Positions 46,150-58,487 are shown, numbered from the stretch's first letter. The stretch is 64,000 nucleotides of DNA from Nemertoderma westbladi (GCA_032718475.1 JAUCBJ010004537.1:62001-126000), one strand, 5' to 3'. Numbers and translations are program-made. Notes: generated by a model from the letters alone, not told the origin.

Positions 46150-46179
46150 TCAAGGACTACTCAGTACGGTAGTCCTTGA
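46150..46179. repeat. Perfect 11-bp stem, 8-nt loop hairpin
   Basis: TCAAGGACTAC, loop TCAGTACG, then GTAGTCCTTGA, just downstream of the SINE-like fragment and of a GCGCGATTTCGCGC palindrome. Confidence 0.85.
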
Positions 46180-46303
46180 TTCTATCAGTCTATTACATAC
46201 TTATTTTACATTATTATTAGGTGTTAGGGGGCCTACTATTCTGATAGTCTGATTGGTTGATAGTCAGATAGTTGAAATTGAAACGTTTTTGTTTATGACC
46301 GCT

Positions 46304-46332
46304 ACTGACTGACTGACTGACTGACTGACAAT
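46304..46332 (+). repeat. (GACT)n microsatellite
   Basis: Run of GACTGACTGACTGACTGACTG. Confidence 0.85.
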
Positions 46333-46418
46333 AAGTCCCAAGGTAGGCCTAGTTTGTTTTACTTTCCTATATTATGCTGTAAATGTACCGGTACGGATAT
46401 GCACTGACTGACTGACGG

Positions 46419-47682
46419 TCCAGGTTGGAATTTATGCTGCAAAACTCGGACGCGTACCTGCGCGAATGACCGCAAACCAGATGCGCGTTGCGCGTTTGGG
46501 TGAGACAGGTGCGCGTTCGGGTGAGACAGATGCGCGTTGCGCCTCAGCGCGCAGCTCTGCCTCTGATGCGCACCACAAATTAATTGAAATCACGAAAATA
46601 CACAAAAAAATTTCGCTCGCTTCGCTCGCATTAGTTTCTCATTTCCGATTCTTCAAACAGTCAAATCACTTCACCATAATACTGTAATACCGGCAACCGG
46701 AGCTGAATTTGTCTATTTATTTTAACTACAGTACTCTATTGTTGTATTGTTATTAGGTCTATGCTATGCCGATGTTACGTTAGTAAACAGGTAAAGTCAG
46801 AAAGTAATAATAATAATAATAATAATAATTTATTTATAAACGCGCCTTTTAAGGGCAATAAATCAAGGCGCAGATTATCTGATATACCGGTACGGGTTGT
46901 TTTGGGTTATGGTTTGGGATGCCGGACTTAATGTCATTGTATACTTTTGGAGTACGGCTCCGGTTGTGGTTGATGCTGACGGCAAGAATGAATCAATGCA
47001 TGCATATGGTTATGCTATGGTTTGGGATTGGGATATGTTTTTGGGTTGCAGTAGTTAACCTAGACCACTCTCCTCTCATAATATTGAGTGTAGGTCGGGT
47101 ACTATACGTCAGCAGCTCCATCTCATACCATACATACACCAATATAATATGCATGGGTAATGTAAGTAACAATGTATTATAAGTATGACTTAATTATAAG
47201 CCAACTGCCAACTGTATGTTTAAGCCTAATTGTTAGGTAGGCCTATACAAAGTATTACTGGCAGACTGGTACCTATTGCCTATTTCAATATTCGTTTTTT
47301 TGAAATTACATGTTTTGTTTGTAATCTAAAATAATATTTTCTGTTATAAAAGCAGTGAGCCCGATGGGCCACCATAGTAGTGGATTAAAAAAATATTTTT
47401 TAATATTAACAATTTTGATGTTGCAAAAATTACATTTATTATGTAAGCCTAGATTCAACGTACAGACAGACAGACGTAAAGATAAGCTTAAAATGCTCAA
47501 ACTTGTAAAATAGGAATGTAAAATTGTTCTTATGAACTGTGCGATTTTTTGAGATATGCATGACATGAGCTGCGCGATTTTGTTTGGATTATGATGAGGT
47601 GCGCGACGAGCCAATTTCAGGTGCGCGGTGATTTCAAAACAACAAAGCGTACCTGCGCGCTCATGCATGAATTCCAACCTGG
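46419..47682. mobile_element. TIR element family A, copy B
   Basis: Same ends and subterminal sequence as 813-3042 but without the nested foldback element and without the left-end duplication. CTGACGG flanks both sides (46412-46418 and 47683-47689), a likely target duplication, though the left flank is a GACT-rich tract that makes chance matches easier. The interior carries a (TAA)n run near 46808-46834 followed by CGCGCCTTTTAAGGGC, which looks like a separate small insertion. Confidence 0.75.
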
Positions 47683-47689
47683 CTGACGG

Positions 47690-49811
47690 GACGGTCGGTA
47701 TCACTTTAGATTATGATTCGGAAGACGAATTCGTCAGAGTCGAAACTGATTGTCATATTGTGATTTAGATGTTAAGACGGACCGAAGAAGAGGAAATGTG
47801 AAGTGTAGACGGAATTGAAGGCTGTTGACTCATTAAAGTGTTTTCCAGGAAGGGCAAAGGGAAGCCGATTTTATTTATTTGTGTGGAATTAATTTCGCAC
47901 TACCGCATACCGGTACCAAACTGCCAAATCCAAAATCGCCAGGGCGACATATTTTCCGGGTTTATCAGTTTATATCACAGTTCACAGTGCAACATTATTT
48001 CTCAGTATGTCCCTATGCCATACATTTTACTACAGTAGGCCCTACTATGTTTTTACAGTACACAGTACAGTCTGACAGTATATCCAATGTCAACCAGTCA
48101 ACGCGTCCTTATTCTGCTGGAAGGGCATATGACAGTATGATTGATGAGAAACACAAACAGATAACAAGCTAAGTTTATACCGGTGTAGCACCAGGTTGGA
48201 ATTTATGTAGAGTTTGCTCAACATGTGTAATTTCTATCTATTTGTATCTTACTGTAGAAGATACAAAAAAATACACTGGGAGTGAGAATACAGTACACTA
48301 GGACTGTAGGGAAATTTAACCGGGGATGGATTTGCTCAGTGTGAAAATTTATAAATGCAGGGGTGAGTTTTCACTGGAGGGTTTAAAATACCGGTACACT
48401 AGCAGACTAGGGAAAATACACCTTGGGAGTGAGAATACACTAGGGGATTTTAACCAGGGGGGGGGGGGGGGGAGGAGGATTTTGCATGGGGAGTGAATAT
48501 TCTCTGTTACACAAGTATTTCAAGAGTTAATTTATCATTCTAGATTCTAACTGTCTAATTCATTATTCCTATCTCTGTATATACTGTAGATTCTATTTCC
48601 TACTGCAGCACTACCGCCTTACAGCTACAGGTACAGCCGTAAAATAAACCAGATTTTAGGTTATTATTTGTTATTATTTACCAGTACGCAGTACAGCAGT
48701 AGGCCTAGGTGTTATGTGTTATAGTTTCAATCTAAGGTTTAATCATAAAAATTTAGTTTTTCACTTACCAGACCAGTATAATCACAGACACAGAATCATG
48801 TTTTATAATACAGTAATTAGTAATGATAATACGCTTCTCCTATCTGGTTCTCATATAAAATCGGTCAAATGCAACTCCTCGAATCAGTCCAAAGACGTGC
48901 AGCCCCCTCATTACAAACATAACGCACATGACATATGCAGAGCGTCTCTACTATATTGGTCTCCCTACTCTGGATTCTGGAGTATCGTCGGCTACACACA
49001 GCCTTATCCAAACATAGCGCATATTAATTGACATCGATTTGCCATCCTAGTGGCACTAAAGTGGTGGCTGAACCAGAATCGACTAACCTTTATAATAATT
49101 ACCCCCTTTTTTTTATCGAAATTTGTGCTTACTCCAGTCGGTAGTCGCCAGTAGGCAGTAGGGGCACTCCCCATCCCATTCCATTGCAGCATTGTTCACA
49201 CGTACTGTACGTACAGCCCGTAACCTTACTTTCAATCGATTCAGCGGTCCAGAAAACCTATAAAATTGCGTTGAAATCAAAACTTTTGTGTATTTTCCGA
49301 ATATCGTATGTTTCAAAATTTGAAGCGCCACGCCCACTTCGGTGCACGAAAAATAGTGGAGAATCCCGAGTGGTAATAGGGTTTAACATGTAATACTATT
49401 TTAGCGTAGGCTTATTTTAATTATAATTAATTACTAACCGATTTCCTATTTTCAGATTTTAGCAAACCACCATTTTGTATTACCATGTAATAATATTTTA
49501 ACGTATTTGAATCTTATTTTTAACTAATGTGGTGCCATAAATCGTCTTAAATTATTTCCTGGGATACTAGGATGCTGCGGATACCATTTCATTGGGCTAC
49601 ATTACGGCAACCAGTCAGACCAGAGCCTATCTCCGCCCAGAGTGCAGTATGTTACTTTGAGCTTCAGTTAGTCAATGCTTGTACGGCTGTATGGGTACGG
49701 TAGTGTTACGTTAATGTTAGAACAGTGAGTTAGGTAGTTCGGTTAGGTTTGTATCGAAATTGCCCACCGGTATTGAACTAGCTATTATTTATTATAAGAT
49801 AAATTTATTGT
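47690..49811. other. Non-coding region upstream of the SOWAH gene
   Basis: Contains an orphan element A end (CCAGGTTGGAATTTATG, 48189), a degenerate repeat of GGGAGTGAGAATACACTAGG (48265-48450), and a G run at about 48459-48474. Presumably holds the SOWAH promoter, but no clear core element stands out. Confidence 0.4.
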
Positions 49812-52430
49812 ATGGCTACGTTCCCTCCATTTACATTTTCTCCGGACGAACTCTCATTCGATTCGGTTAAACACGTCTTTCAGCTCCATAATGGAAAAGT
49901 AAAACATTCCTTATTGTTCGAGGTTTTTAAGGATTTCCTTAGTGACCCGGACAATAAAGACATCGCCAGGGACCAGTTCAAGGATTACGTATCGCGGCTA
50001 TCAACGGTGAAAAAGGATGAGAATGGTGATCTCTGGCTTTATCTCAAGAAAGTGTATTTCGAGAGAACAGTAGTTGATAATCCCGCTTCCAAGGGAAATA
50101 CATCGAAAGGAAATTCTCCATCCACTGTGTTCAAAGCAGAAGAGCTTGCGGTGGATGAACTAGTTTCGAGTTGTAGTAGTCAAATCGATGATAGTATCAC
50201 ATTGCACGAAACACCTAGACAAGTTCAAAGTGTCCATGAGGATGTATCTCATTCGGACAGTGGAAGACGTGATCTACCCAGTAGTCCATCCAATGATGAT
50301 CCATCCAATTCTGAAACAATTCATATTGACTCGTCATCTTATAATGAGAGACACGGCACGTTTTGTAAATATAGTGATTCTGAAGAAACCCATGACGACA
50401 TTACTGGTGATATCGAAGTTGTACCGAAGGAATCAGATAACAGAGAGGAAAAGTTTGATAAAAACGAGGTCGATGTTCAACAAACTGAGAACGGAATAAA
50501 TCTTGATAGTCAGAAAAATACCAACGTTATAGAAACAATTCCTCCAACTACGAATGAACCACGTGTTCCCAATAGCTCAGGTACTGCTGATATTAAGAAG
50601 GATATTTTAGAAACGCAAACGCCAGTTACCAAAACTACTGCTGATAGTAAAAAGGAAAAGAAAGATGTTAATATCGGCAAAACAACAGTAAGTGGTGTTA
50701 AGTCTAAAAAGGATAAGAGAAGAGAGACGCAAGTTCCAAAAATAGCAAATGAAAGTAAGAAAGATAAGAAAGAAAAACATGTTCACAAAACAACTGATGA
50801 TAGTAAGAAAGATCGAAATTCTTCCAAAACAACTGCTGATAATAAGAAAGATCGAAGTTCTTCGAAAATTGTTGCTGATAGTAAGAAAGATAGAAGTTCT
50901 TCAAAGACCACTGCTGATAGCGGTAGTAAGAAAGATAGAAGTTCTTCAAAAAATACTTCAGATGGTAAGAAAAATAAAAGTTCTTCAAAAACTACCTGTG
51001 ATGGTAAGTCTGTTAATAAGAAGGATATCAAAGAATCGACTGTTCTCAATAATTTTGTTAGTAATGCGAGTGACGCTGTTGTTGTTCATAATGATAATGA
51101 GATTGAAGGCACGGTATCCAGCGTTTCTGTTGGCGATAAACGAGAACCCTGTGTTTCCCAAACTTCTGATGATAATAAGGAAGAAGCTGTTGTTCCTAAA
51201 AGTTATGTTGAGGATAAAGAAGAATCGAATGTTCCCAAAACGACTGATAATAACGATATTAATAAAGAGGAAAATGTTGTTAAACCGTCGGCTGTGGATG
51301 AAACGTCAAAGGAAATCCTGGAAAATGTTGTGAGAAATCTCGACGGTAAGAAGAACGGGAATGTTAAGGTGATTCGTTCCGGGTCCTCCCGTCGTCTCTC
51401 TTCTATGAGCGTTACCTCGGAAACCGATTCCCTACCCGACGGAGAAAGTTTCGAGGTCGAGGAATACATCCCGTTGACGATTACCGAGAAGCGCTGGATG
51501 CTGGAGTCGGCGTCCTGCAACATATCCGCGCTAACCGGTATGCTGGAGGAGGACGCGAGTTTAATTAACCGACGGGATTTCATGCAGGGCTGGTCCGCGC
51601 TGCATTGGGCCGCCAAGCACGGCGACATGGCCTGCACCGTGGCGCTCATGAAGGCCCCCGGGGTCGACGTGAACCTCCAAACCCACTCGGGATACACGCC
51701 GCTGCATCTCGCCTGCATCTACGGGAAGTACCACATCGTACCCATCCTGATGGTCCGTTACGACAGCCCGATAGGGGGCGCCGCGAAGTCTGAGGATTTG
51801 CCGCCCCAGCTGGCCGACCCCAACCTCCGGTCCCACAGCGGGAAGAAACCGCTGGCTTACATTAAGGACAGCGATGTAAACCGGAAGGACCCTATCGATG
51901 ATTTAGCGATGGTGTTACTCGAGGAGGAGACCTTAGTCTACACGCCCGGGCACGGGTACCGCCCGATTAAACCGAAGAAAGGTCTAACCGTGAAGATACC
52001 GAAGCGGCATAGCAACGTAGGTCTGTCCCAGAGGGATCTAAACTACATCTCGAGGGGGGGAGTGTCCCCGACCGAGAGGAACTCAACGCCGAGTCTCTCG
52101 TCCAAGCTGACGAACTACAGACGGGCCAGTCAGGCGGCCAACTCCGGGGTCCCTATGCCGGGGTGGATGACCTCGAGTCTGCCGCGGTCCCCCGGGGGGT
52201 TCGGGGCTATAGACGAGGACAGCGAGGTCGGGGTGGGGGAGGAGCCCCCCTCCCCCAAGGGGAACATCCGACGGCATTGCAGTCTCAGGCAGCAGCGTCG
52301 GGGAGGGGGCAGGGTCACTCAGCTGAGACGCAAGTTCCAGAGTCGTGTCCATGGAGACGGGGAGTCTGCCAGACCGAAAAGTGCGCCTCTTCCGCACACA
52401 AAGAGTCTAGGCGATTTGGGAGACAAATAA
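49812..52430 (+). CDS. SOWAH-family ankyrin-repeat protein, single exon
   Basis: 872 residues, one uninterrupted exon, as is usual for vertebrate SOWAH genes. The N-terminus (about 11-90: FSFDSVKHVFQLHNGKVKHS type, DPDNKDIARDQFKDYVSRLS, DLWLYLKKVYF) matches the winged-helix-like SOWAH domain. A long Lys/Ser/Asp-rich disordered stretch follows (about 95-520) with in-frame KKDRSSSK repeats (about 326-397). Two ankyrin repeats (about 591-623 GWSALHWAAKHGD and 624-657 GYTPLHLACIYGK) and a third, degenerate one with LRSHSGKKPLAYI complete the ankyrin block. The tail is basic and Ser/Pro-rich. Molecular role of the family is poorly known; likely an intracellular adaptor. G+C content changes sharply near 51340: AT-rich before, GC-rich after. 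Which SOWAH paralogue cannot be told. Confidence 0.9.
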   Translation: MATFPPFTFSPDELSFDSVKHVFQLHNGKVKHSLLFEVFKDFLSDPDNKDIARDQFKDYVSRLSTVKKDENGDLWLYLKKVYFERTVVDNPASKGNTSKGNSPSTVFKAEELAVDELVSSCSSQIDDSITLHETPRQVQSVHEDVSHSDSGRRDLPSSPSNDDPSNSETIHIDSSSYNERHGTFCKYSDSEETHDDITGDIEVVPKESDNREEKFDKNEVDVQQTENGINLDSQKNTNVIETIPPTTNEPRVPNSSGTADIKKDILETQTPVTKTTADSKKEKKDVNIGKTTVSGVKSKKDKRRETQVPKIANESKKDKKEKHVHKTTDDSKKDRNSSKTTADNKKDRSSSKIVADSKKDRSSSKTTADSGSKKDRSSSKNTSDGKKNKSSSKTTCDGKSVNKKDIKESTVLNNFVSNASDAVVVHNDNEIEGTVSSVSVGDKREPCVSQTSDDNKEEAVVPKSYVEDKEESNVPKTTDNNDINKEENVVKPSAVDETSKEILENVVRNLDGKKNGNVKVIRSGSSRRLSSMSVTSETDSLPDGESFEVEEYIPLTITEKRWMLESASCNISALTGMLEEDASLINRRDFMQGWSALHWAAKHGDMACTVALMKAPGVDVNLQTHSGYTPLHLACIYGKYHIVPILMVRYDSPIGGAAKSEDLPPQLADPNLRSHSGKKPLAYIKDSDVNRKDPIDDLAMVLLEEETLVYTPGHGYRPIKPKKGLTVKIPKRHSNVGLSQRDLNYISRGGVSPTERNSTPSLSSKLTNYRRASQAANSGVPMPGWMTSSLPRSPGGFGAIDEDSEVGVGEEPPSPKGNIRRHCSLRQQRRGGGRVTQLRRKFQSRVHGDGESARPKSAPLPHTKSLGDLGDK
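50789..51002 (+). repeat. 39-45-bp coding tandem repeat in the SOWAH gene
   Basis: Five or so in-frame units encoding A-D-S-K-K-D-R-S-S-S-K-T-T variants. One unit carries two extra codons. Confidence 0.85.
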
Positions 52431-54872
52431 TTAAACCTATTTATATATTTTTTAATTATGTATTTAATCGCAATCATTCCTTATTAATTGTTTTGATTTA
52501 TAGCCAAATATTTCCCCAATATTATATTAATTGTGCTACTTATATTTCCCCACCTGACTTTATTTAATTGTTTATTTTATTGTTCGATATTTTTCATGGT
52601 GTATTTTCTATATTTAAATTAATAACGACGGTTTGGCCTCTTTGGTAAATTAATTATTATATAATTATCTATTTTTTAACGGTTTATAAATGTAACTGTT
52701 GGTATTTTTGGTGACATTTAATTTAAGTGAATCTTGTACGTTTTTCTAAGTACCGAACGTAATATATAATGTGGACGCATGTTTGTGGGGCCTTCGAGCA
52801 GCACGGAGTATAGATGGTCAAGGCCCCCCCTACACCCGCCGACAACGGAACTGTATAATTATATCTGTGTGGAGAATTTCTAAACTTTTGATAGACTAGG
52901 CCTACATGTGTACCAAGTTTGGTTCCATTTCATCTATGATTGACCGACTTATTAGCGTTCAAACATTTCCAAGGATAGGCCGTCGTCGTTTACGAATAAT
53001 ATCCTAATTATACCGCCACGCAAAGGCTCATCTGGCGTCGTGGCTCGCCCCACAGTATTTTCTGGTTTACTTACCGGTATGTGGTTTACTGTAATAGCGT
53101 GTGGTCTACTGGTGGATTGAGGAGGGCGAACTAACTAACTAGCTTTACTAATTTGTCGTCGACTGTACATTGTAAGCTAATTACATAAGCTAAAAAACAG
53201 TAAGCTAAAATTGAATCTCAATAAATTGCCATCTACTGTCTACTACAATGCCATTGAGCTAGTAGTACTAACAGCAGTTGGAACAAACCTCATATTGAAA
53301 TCTCAACTGGAACTCCATAAATCAACCACGTATTCTTTATTCAGTTGTAGATATTTTATAGTTGTGTATCTGTCTTTCTCTATGCACATTTATTGAATGA
53401 TTCACAAATCAGTCAGTCAGCGACATACAATCCCTGGACAAATACCGGAACCTAAATAGTTTTTTCTTTGATTTATTTTTTGTCAAAATTATTTTTTATT
53501 ATTTAATTCCGGTTTATGTGATTTTGGTTAGAGCGAGCTTCTATAAATAGATAACTAAACTAGAATGAGATATTATTTATTATTCCTTAGCATTCCATTG
53601 CATCACACGCCTGACGCAGGTTACAAGAATTATTATACGTACCGGTACTGTAATTATCGTACAATAACAGCATCAAGGATACAACAGTACACGATTAGTT
53701 TCATTTCGTGTTATTATAATTAGCTAATCTCTCTTTGGTGTTGTTGTTCCTTCATCCCATCGCGCTGCAATCAACTGAAGCTCTTTATTGGAATGACTTA
53801 AACTTAAACGTTGAAATTCCCTTTGATAAAGTTCGATAGTTTTCGTTATCAGCGCAGCAATAAATAATGCAGATTTATATTATCTTTATATGTTTCGCTC
53901 TAAATTTAAAATAATAATAATTGTGATGTTTCATTCTTACAACTTTGTTATACAGCCAAACAATCAGTGTTGTAATTCAATGTAATAAATGATTTGCAAT
54001 GTTAATAATGCTTGGTGCCTATAATTGTTGAATTGTAATTTATTTAGAAATTAACTTAATTATTTTTTGCAGTAATCGTCAACAGTATTTAGTATATTTT
54101 TCCAATTTGTGCTAATAATAATAGTTAATTCGAAAAAGTGACCTCTTTTATTATAATATATTGTAATTATTAGTCAGTGATAGTTTTGAGATATTTATAT
54201 TTGTTGAACAAATATGCAGTTAATATTATTTGTGTTTTTCAACTTAAAAAAATGATTATTATTGTTATTATGAAATTGTGTTGTTAAATTTAATGTTATT
54301 TTTAAAAACCGACACGAAATTAAAACTTCACTTTTTGACGATTTTGATGTAGCTGGTACACCAGCTAACAAGCGCACTACCTCGACGCCGAGGGTAAATA
54401 TTTTAACTGATTCTGGTAGGTAATATTGTTGTCATCAATAATCCGACTGATACCCAACTGGTATCATTGGGGGTTTTCCTAAAAGTGATCAAATTCTACA
54501 CTGTATCATGACTTTGTGAAAAAAGCAATACGATTTTCGGTCCCACAGTTTTCGTGTTCCAGAACGTTTTTAGGCGCTGTTATTAGCCCCGGTTTTAAGT
54601 TATAAAGTATGATAATTATCGTAATGACAATGAAGTTTTTCTCAGTTAAATTAATTTTAAAAATTTATTCAATAACATACCTTTGCATCAACATTAAACT
54701 TAAAGTAAGTATCTTAAAAAATAAAAAAAAATCATTTAACATTTTATTGCAATGAGTGTATTAAATTCAACTTTCAGCCAAAAACTTTCAATAATCACAC
54801 TTTACATAATCGTCTCCATCAAAAATATGTGAGGTTTCAATGAAATGAAAATTGTCATAAAAGCGCGCCATA
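52431..54872. other. SOWAH 3' flank and non-coding DNA
   Basis: AT-rich with no coding frame. 52860-53055 is the second copy of the dispersed repeat at 21270-21480. No canonical AATAAA is obvious within the first 300 bases after the stop. Confidence 0.45.
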
Positions 54873-55595
54873 AAGGCCTGTTTACACGTGGCAACATTTA
54901 GAGCAACTTTCTCGGCAACTTGTAGTTAATGAAAAAAAGTTGCCGTAAAAGTTGATAAAAATTTATGGGAACTTTATAAGTAATAATAACTTTTAAGGCG
55001 AATTATAGCGGGATAATCAAATTAAATTAAACGGCATTAGCGAAGCCCAATTTTTTCTTGTGAAAAATAGCTTTTATTATGAGGTTTTTATTCTAGAACA
55101 ATATAATTTATTTGACCTTTTGACAGTAAGATTGTAGCTAGAAATTTTGATTTTGTGTTAGCTAGTACTTTTTATTAGCTAGTGAAACAATGAAAATTGA
55201 AAATTTGAAAAAAAATCCTTAAAAAAATTACTTTTATCATTGCTTTTATTATTTATTAGCTACCATAAATTTGACTAGCTATCATGATAATTTAATTTCA
55301 AAATTTTTAAAAGGTTATTTTATTAATTTTATACACGTATTATATCCATCCCATGCTTTTTAAATACTAACCAGGCCTTTGTCTAAAAAATCTTCTAGAA
55401 CAAAAAATATTTGTTCTAGAATATAATTTTTTTCAAAATAAAATGGCAAAATTTCAAAAAAAATAAATTATCAAAAACTAGCTTGTAGATAAAATTTTTG
55501 TGAGTGGTGAATGCATACTGAACCAGTCAGTACCCACTATTTTACAGTCAAAATAGCCAAGTTGCTCTAAAAGTTGCCACGTGTAAACTGGCCTT
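54873..55595. mobile_element. MITE with ~40-bp TIRs
   Basis: Ends AAGGCC(T/A)GTTTACACGTG and its inverse, extending through GGCAAC..TTTAGAGCAACTT. ATA flanks each side (54870-54872 and 55596-55598). The interior holds TTCTAGAA palindromes (about 55090, 55393 and 55413). Confidence 0.75.
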
Positions 55596-55799
55596 ATAAG
55601 TTAATTGTAAAGGAAACATTGAAGAAATTATTTGTTTATTTTCAACAGTAAATTTATTACTAAAATACAGTATATATGGAAGCAATGGAGACAATTTTAA
55701 TAATTGCAAATTACACAAAATCCTCAATGATGCAAGCAGGGCACTATCATTAAAAACCATGCAACCTTCGAATGGTCATGTCGCAGCTATTTTTCAACG

Positions 55800-57660
55800 A
55801 ATGGGGTAGACGACTCGGAAATTTTTTTTCGAGTTTTCGTTGGTTTCATGTGGAAGAGCATGTGAAAAAACCCCAGAGAGCAATTTTACTTCAAAAAAAA
55901 TAATATTGGCAGAGTTATAGCAATTTTAAAACGCAAAATTAGCAACATCGAAAAATCAGGCCGTTTCAGAAAACTGCACGAGTGACGTCAGCCATAACAC
56001 AGCAACAGTTGCCAAGCGCAGTTGATTGGCTAATATAAAGTATAATATTGCAGTATCTAAAATAAAACAAATGATAAATGTAGCTAAGTATTTATTTAGA
56101 TGTGTATTTGTGTTGTGTTAAGAATCGATTATAGGATAACGGTATGGAGGCAAATTATTCATATCAAGTTAATTATTCCCGAATAATATTTATTTCGCCC
56201 ATACCTGTATCGTAGAGCTGTATGTAGCTAAAAATAAATATAGCTAGCTAAATACTGCCAGGCGTTTCATTAATCTATTTTCTAATTGTTTTTACAGCGA
56301 ACAATGCGGGATGGGTAGATTAGCATTAGATGGAAATTATTTAGATTTTTTGTCAGTTCACTGTAAAGTGTTACTGGTACTAGTGTTGCACGTGTAACCA
56401 TTATTCTGCCTTTCATAATAGCTGTTATTGGTTTGACATCCAAAAATATCAAAATACCAAAAAATACCAAAACATAATGTTTTGGGCTATTGGTTTATGT
56501 TCTTGACATATTTTGGCTAGTTACATGTGAAAAAAAAAATGTTTTAAAGAAAATAAAAACTAATGTTTGTGATAGCTAGTGTTTTCAATGGTATGTACTG
56601 TTTTAATATTGTAGCTAGTGTTTTTATAAAATACCACAAAATCTTATTTTTTGATGCCATTTCAGATGCCATTACACCAACGCACGTGGTAGAAGTAAAA
56701 TGTCCAACATCAAAACATGCCATTCAAAAATCTTATCTTACACAATCGAATATCGTAAGCGCTAAATTCATGTCACAAATCCAACTTCAAATGCATCTTT
56801 GCAATAAACAATGGGCCTTGATTAGCGTAGCAGATCCATCTTTTGAAATAAATGGCGAAGTGAAAATAGTTGAAGTATCATATGATTTCATATACATGCA
56901 AAGTTTACTGAAAAGTAGTAGTAGCTTCTACAAGAAATATATATTTCCCAAAATTGTGAAAAAATAGATAATTAAAAAATGTAAATTATAGTTATAGTTC
57001 AACTAAATTCTGATTAATGCTGATTGTATTGAGATGGCAGCTGAAGATACTACGTCATCCATTACAGCTACATGGACTAACTATCAATGCTTTTTGGAAT
57101 TCAATAATTTAACTTGTATAAAAATAATTACAATCGAAAAAGTGCGAATCCACAATCCGTATCCGAATCCGTAATCTAAGTTTTGAAGCTGAATAAAACA
57201 TCAATAAGCTACTGGATTTCTACCACCTGGCAGTTTTAGCTACAAAATATGTTTTATTTTTATAGCTAACAACTGTATAGTTTGGGAAAAATAATTATTA
57301 TTCTGGAATAATTAACTTGTCATGAATCAATTTCCACATTAAGATATCAAATAATGTATTCTTAACACAACACAAAAACACACTACATAAATATTAGCTA
57401 CACAATTTATTTTAGTTACTAAGAGATTTATATTGTATAGTAACCAATGAACATTTACTGCTGCACTAGTGACGTCACTAGTGCAGTTTTCTGAAACGGC
57501 CTGATTTTTCGATGTTGCTAATTTTGCGTTTTAAAATTGCTATAACTCGGCCAATATTAATTTTTTTTAAGTAAAATTGCTCTCTGGGGTTTTTTCACAT
57601 GCTCTTTCACATGAAACCAACGAAAACTCGAAAAACATTTTCCGAGTCGTCTACCCCATT
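55800..57660. mobile_element. Inverted-repeat DNA transposon carrying an exonuclease-like fragment
   Basis: Ends AATGGGGTAGACGACTCGG and its inverse. The near-identical arm is about 190 bp (55800-55995 and 57465-57660) with a diverged extension inward to about 56200 and 57230. It holds a YqaJ-like coding fragment at 56666-56967. Eukaryotic ISL2EU-type transposons are known to pair a transposase with a YqaJ-type nuclease; that link is my inference, since no transposase is present here. Confidence 0.7.
56666..56967 (+). pseudogene. YqaJ/lambda-exonuclease-like nuclease exon fragment
   Basis: After an acceptor-like TTTCAG (to 56665) the frame reads DAITPTHVVEVKCP, with the D...ExK arrangement of this nuclease fold, then KFMSQIQLQMHLC, a Q-rich helix typical of the family, WALISVADP and SFYKKYIFPKI to a stop. 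It covers only the second half of a usual domain (~100 codons). The upstream first half was not found, so it is a remnant or the last exon of a captured gene. Confidence 0.6.
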
Positions 57661-57663
57661 AAG

Positions 57664-57963
57664 TCTTACATATTTTGGATCCTTGCAAGGCCAGCTTTCT
57701 AACAGTACCAACAAATCACTATAAGGTTGAAGAATAATTGTGGTGGTAAGTGGTGTAACTGGTGCAATATCGACGGAGACACTTTTTTCAAACGCTTGTA
57801 ACTAAGGAATGAACGCCAAAATAAAAATTCTGGCTCACCCACGGAGGAGGAGGGAGGTGAAACTGTCTCTGATTCAAATTTCATTAAGATTTGTAGAAAA
57901 ATTGGGAAGGGGAGGGGATGGGATACGTTTCACTGAATATAGACACTATTACGGGAGATGGTG
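57664..57963 (+). repeat. G-tract repeat family, copy 6
   Basis: TTACATATTTTGGATCCTTG, AATCACTATAAGGTTGAAGA, ACGGAGGAGGAGGGAGGTGA and terminal GGGAGATGGTGTA. It abuts the right end of the 55800-57660 element with almost no gap. Confidence 0.8.
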
Positions 57964-58487
57964 TACGTGCACTGTAGGTTGGCTACATGGTTGACAGTTG
58001 TAGCGTGACTCGGTGAGTTAATAAAGCTAACGTAATTGTATAAAAGTATCAAAAGTGTGTTATATTAGTCGCCGTTGTCCTTCTATACCTGTGATACGTC
58101 GTGGATTTTGGCAAAGCTCACTGTAGCCGACGAGGTACTATGTTATGGCGTCATATCATATAGTTATTGAGTTGTTTAACATTAATATATTAATAAACTT
58201 GGAACCATTACAAACAAACTTCAATGTTTGTGATCATTTTAATAGATTTTACTGTAGTTATGAAATATTTTTGATAGACCGTAATTATTAAAGGCCACAT
58301 TTTTAGGCCTGTTTTGGATTTCGAATCTTTTTCTCTTTTTTTTCCCAGATGTCATTTGGAATCTAGAATTCTAATTGAATAATTAATATTTACTACGAGG
58401 TGAATAAAACTGTACTTTACGACTTTATCTCTCGTTTTAATGTAACATTTACATCGTCAAATATTTTATTTACGGATATTATAAAGT

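Noticed and set aside
47838-48172. Overlapping 66- and 97-codon frames upstream of the SOWAH gene
   Set aside because: No recognisable content and AT-rich surroundings; length is within chance.
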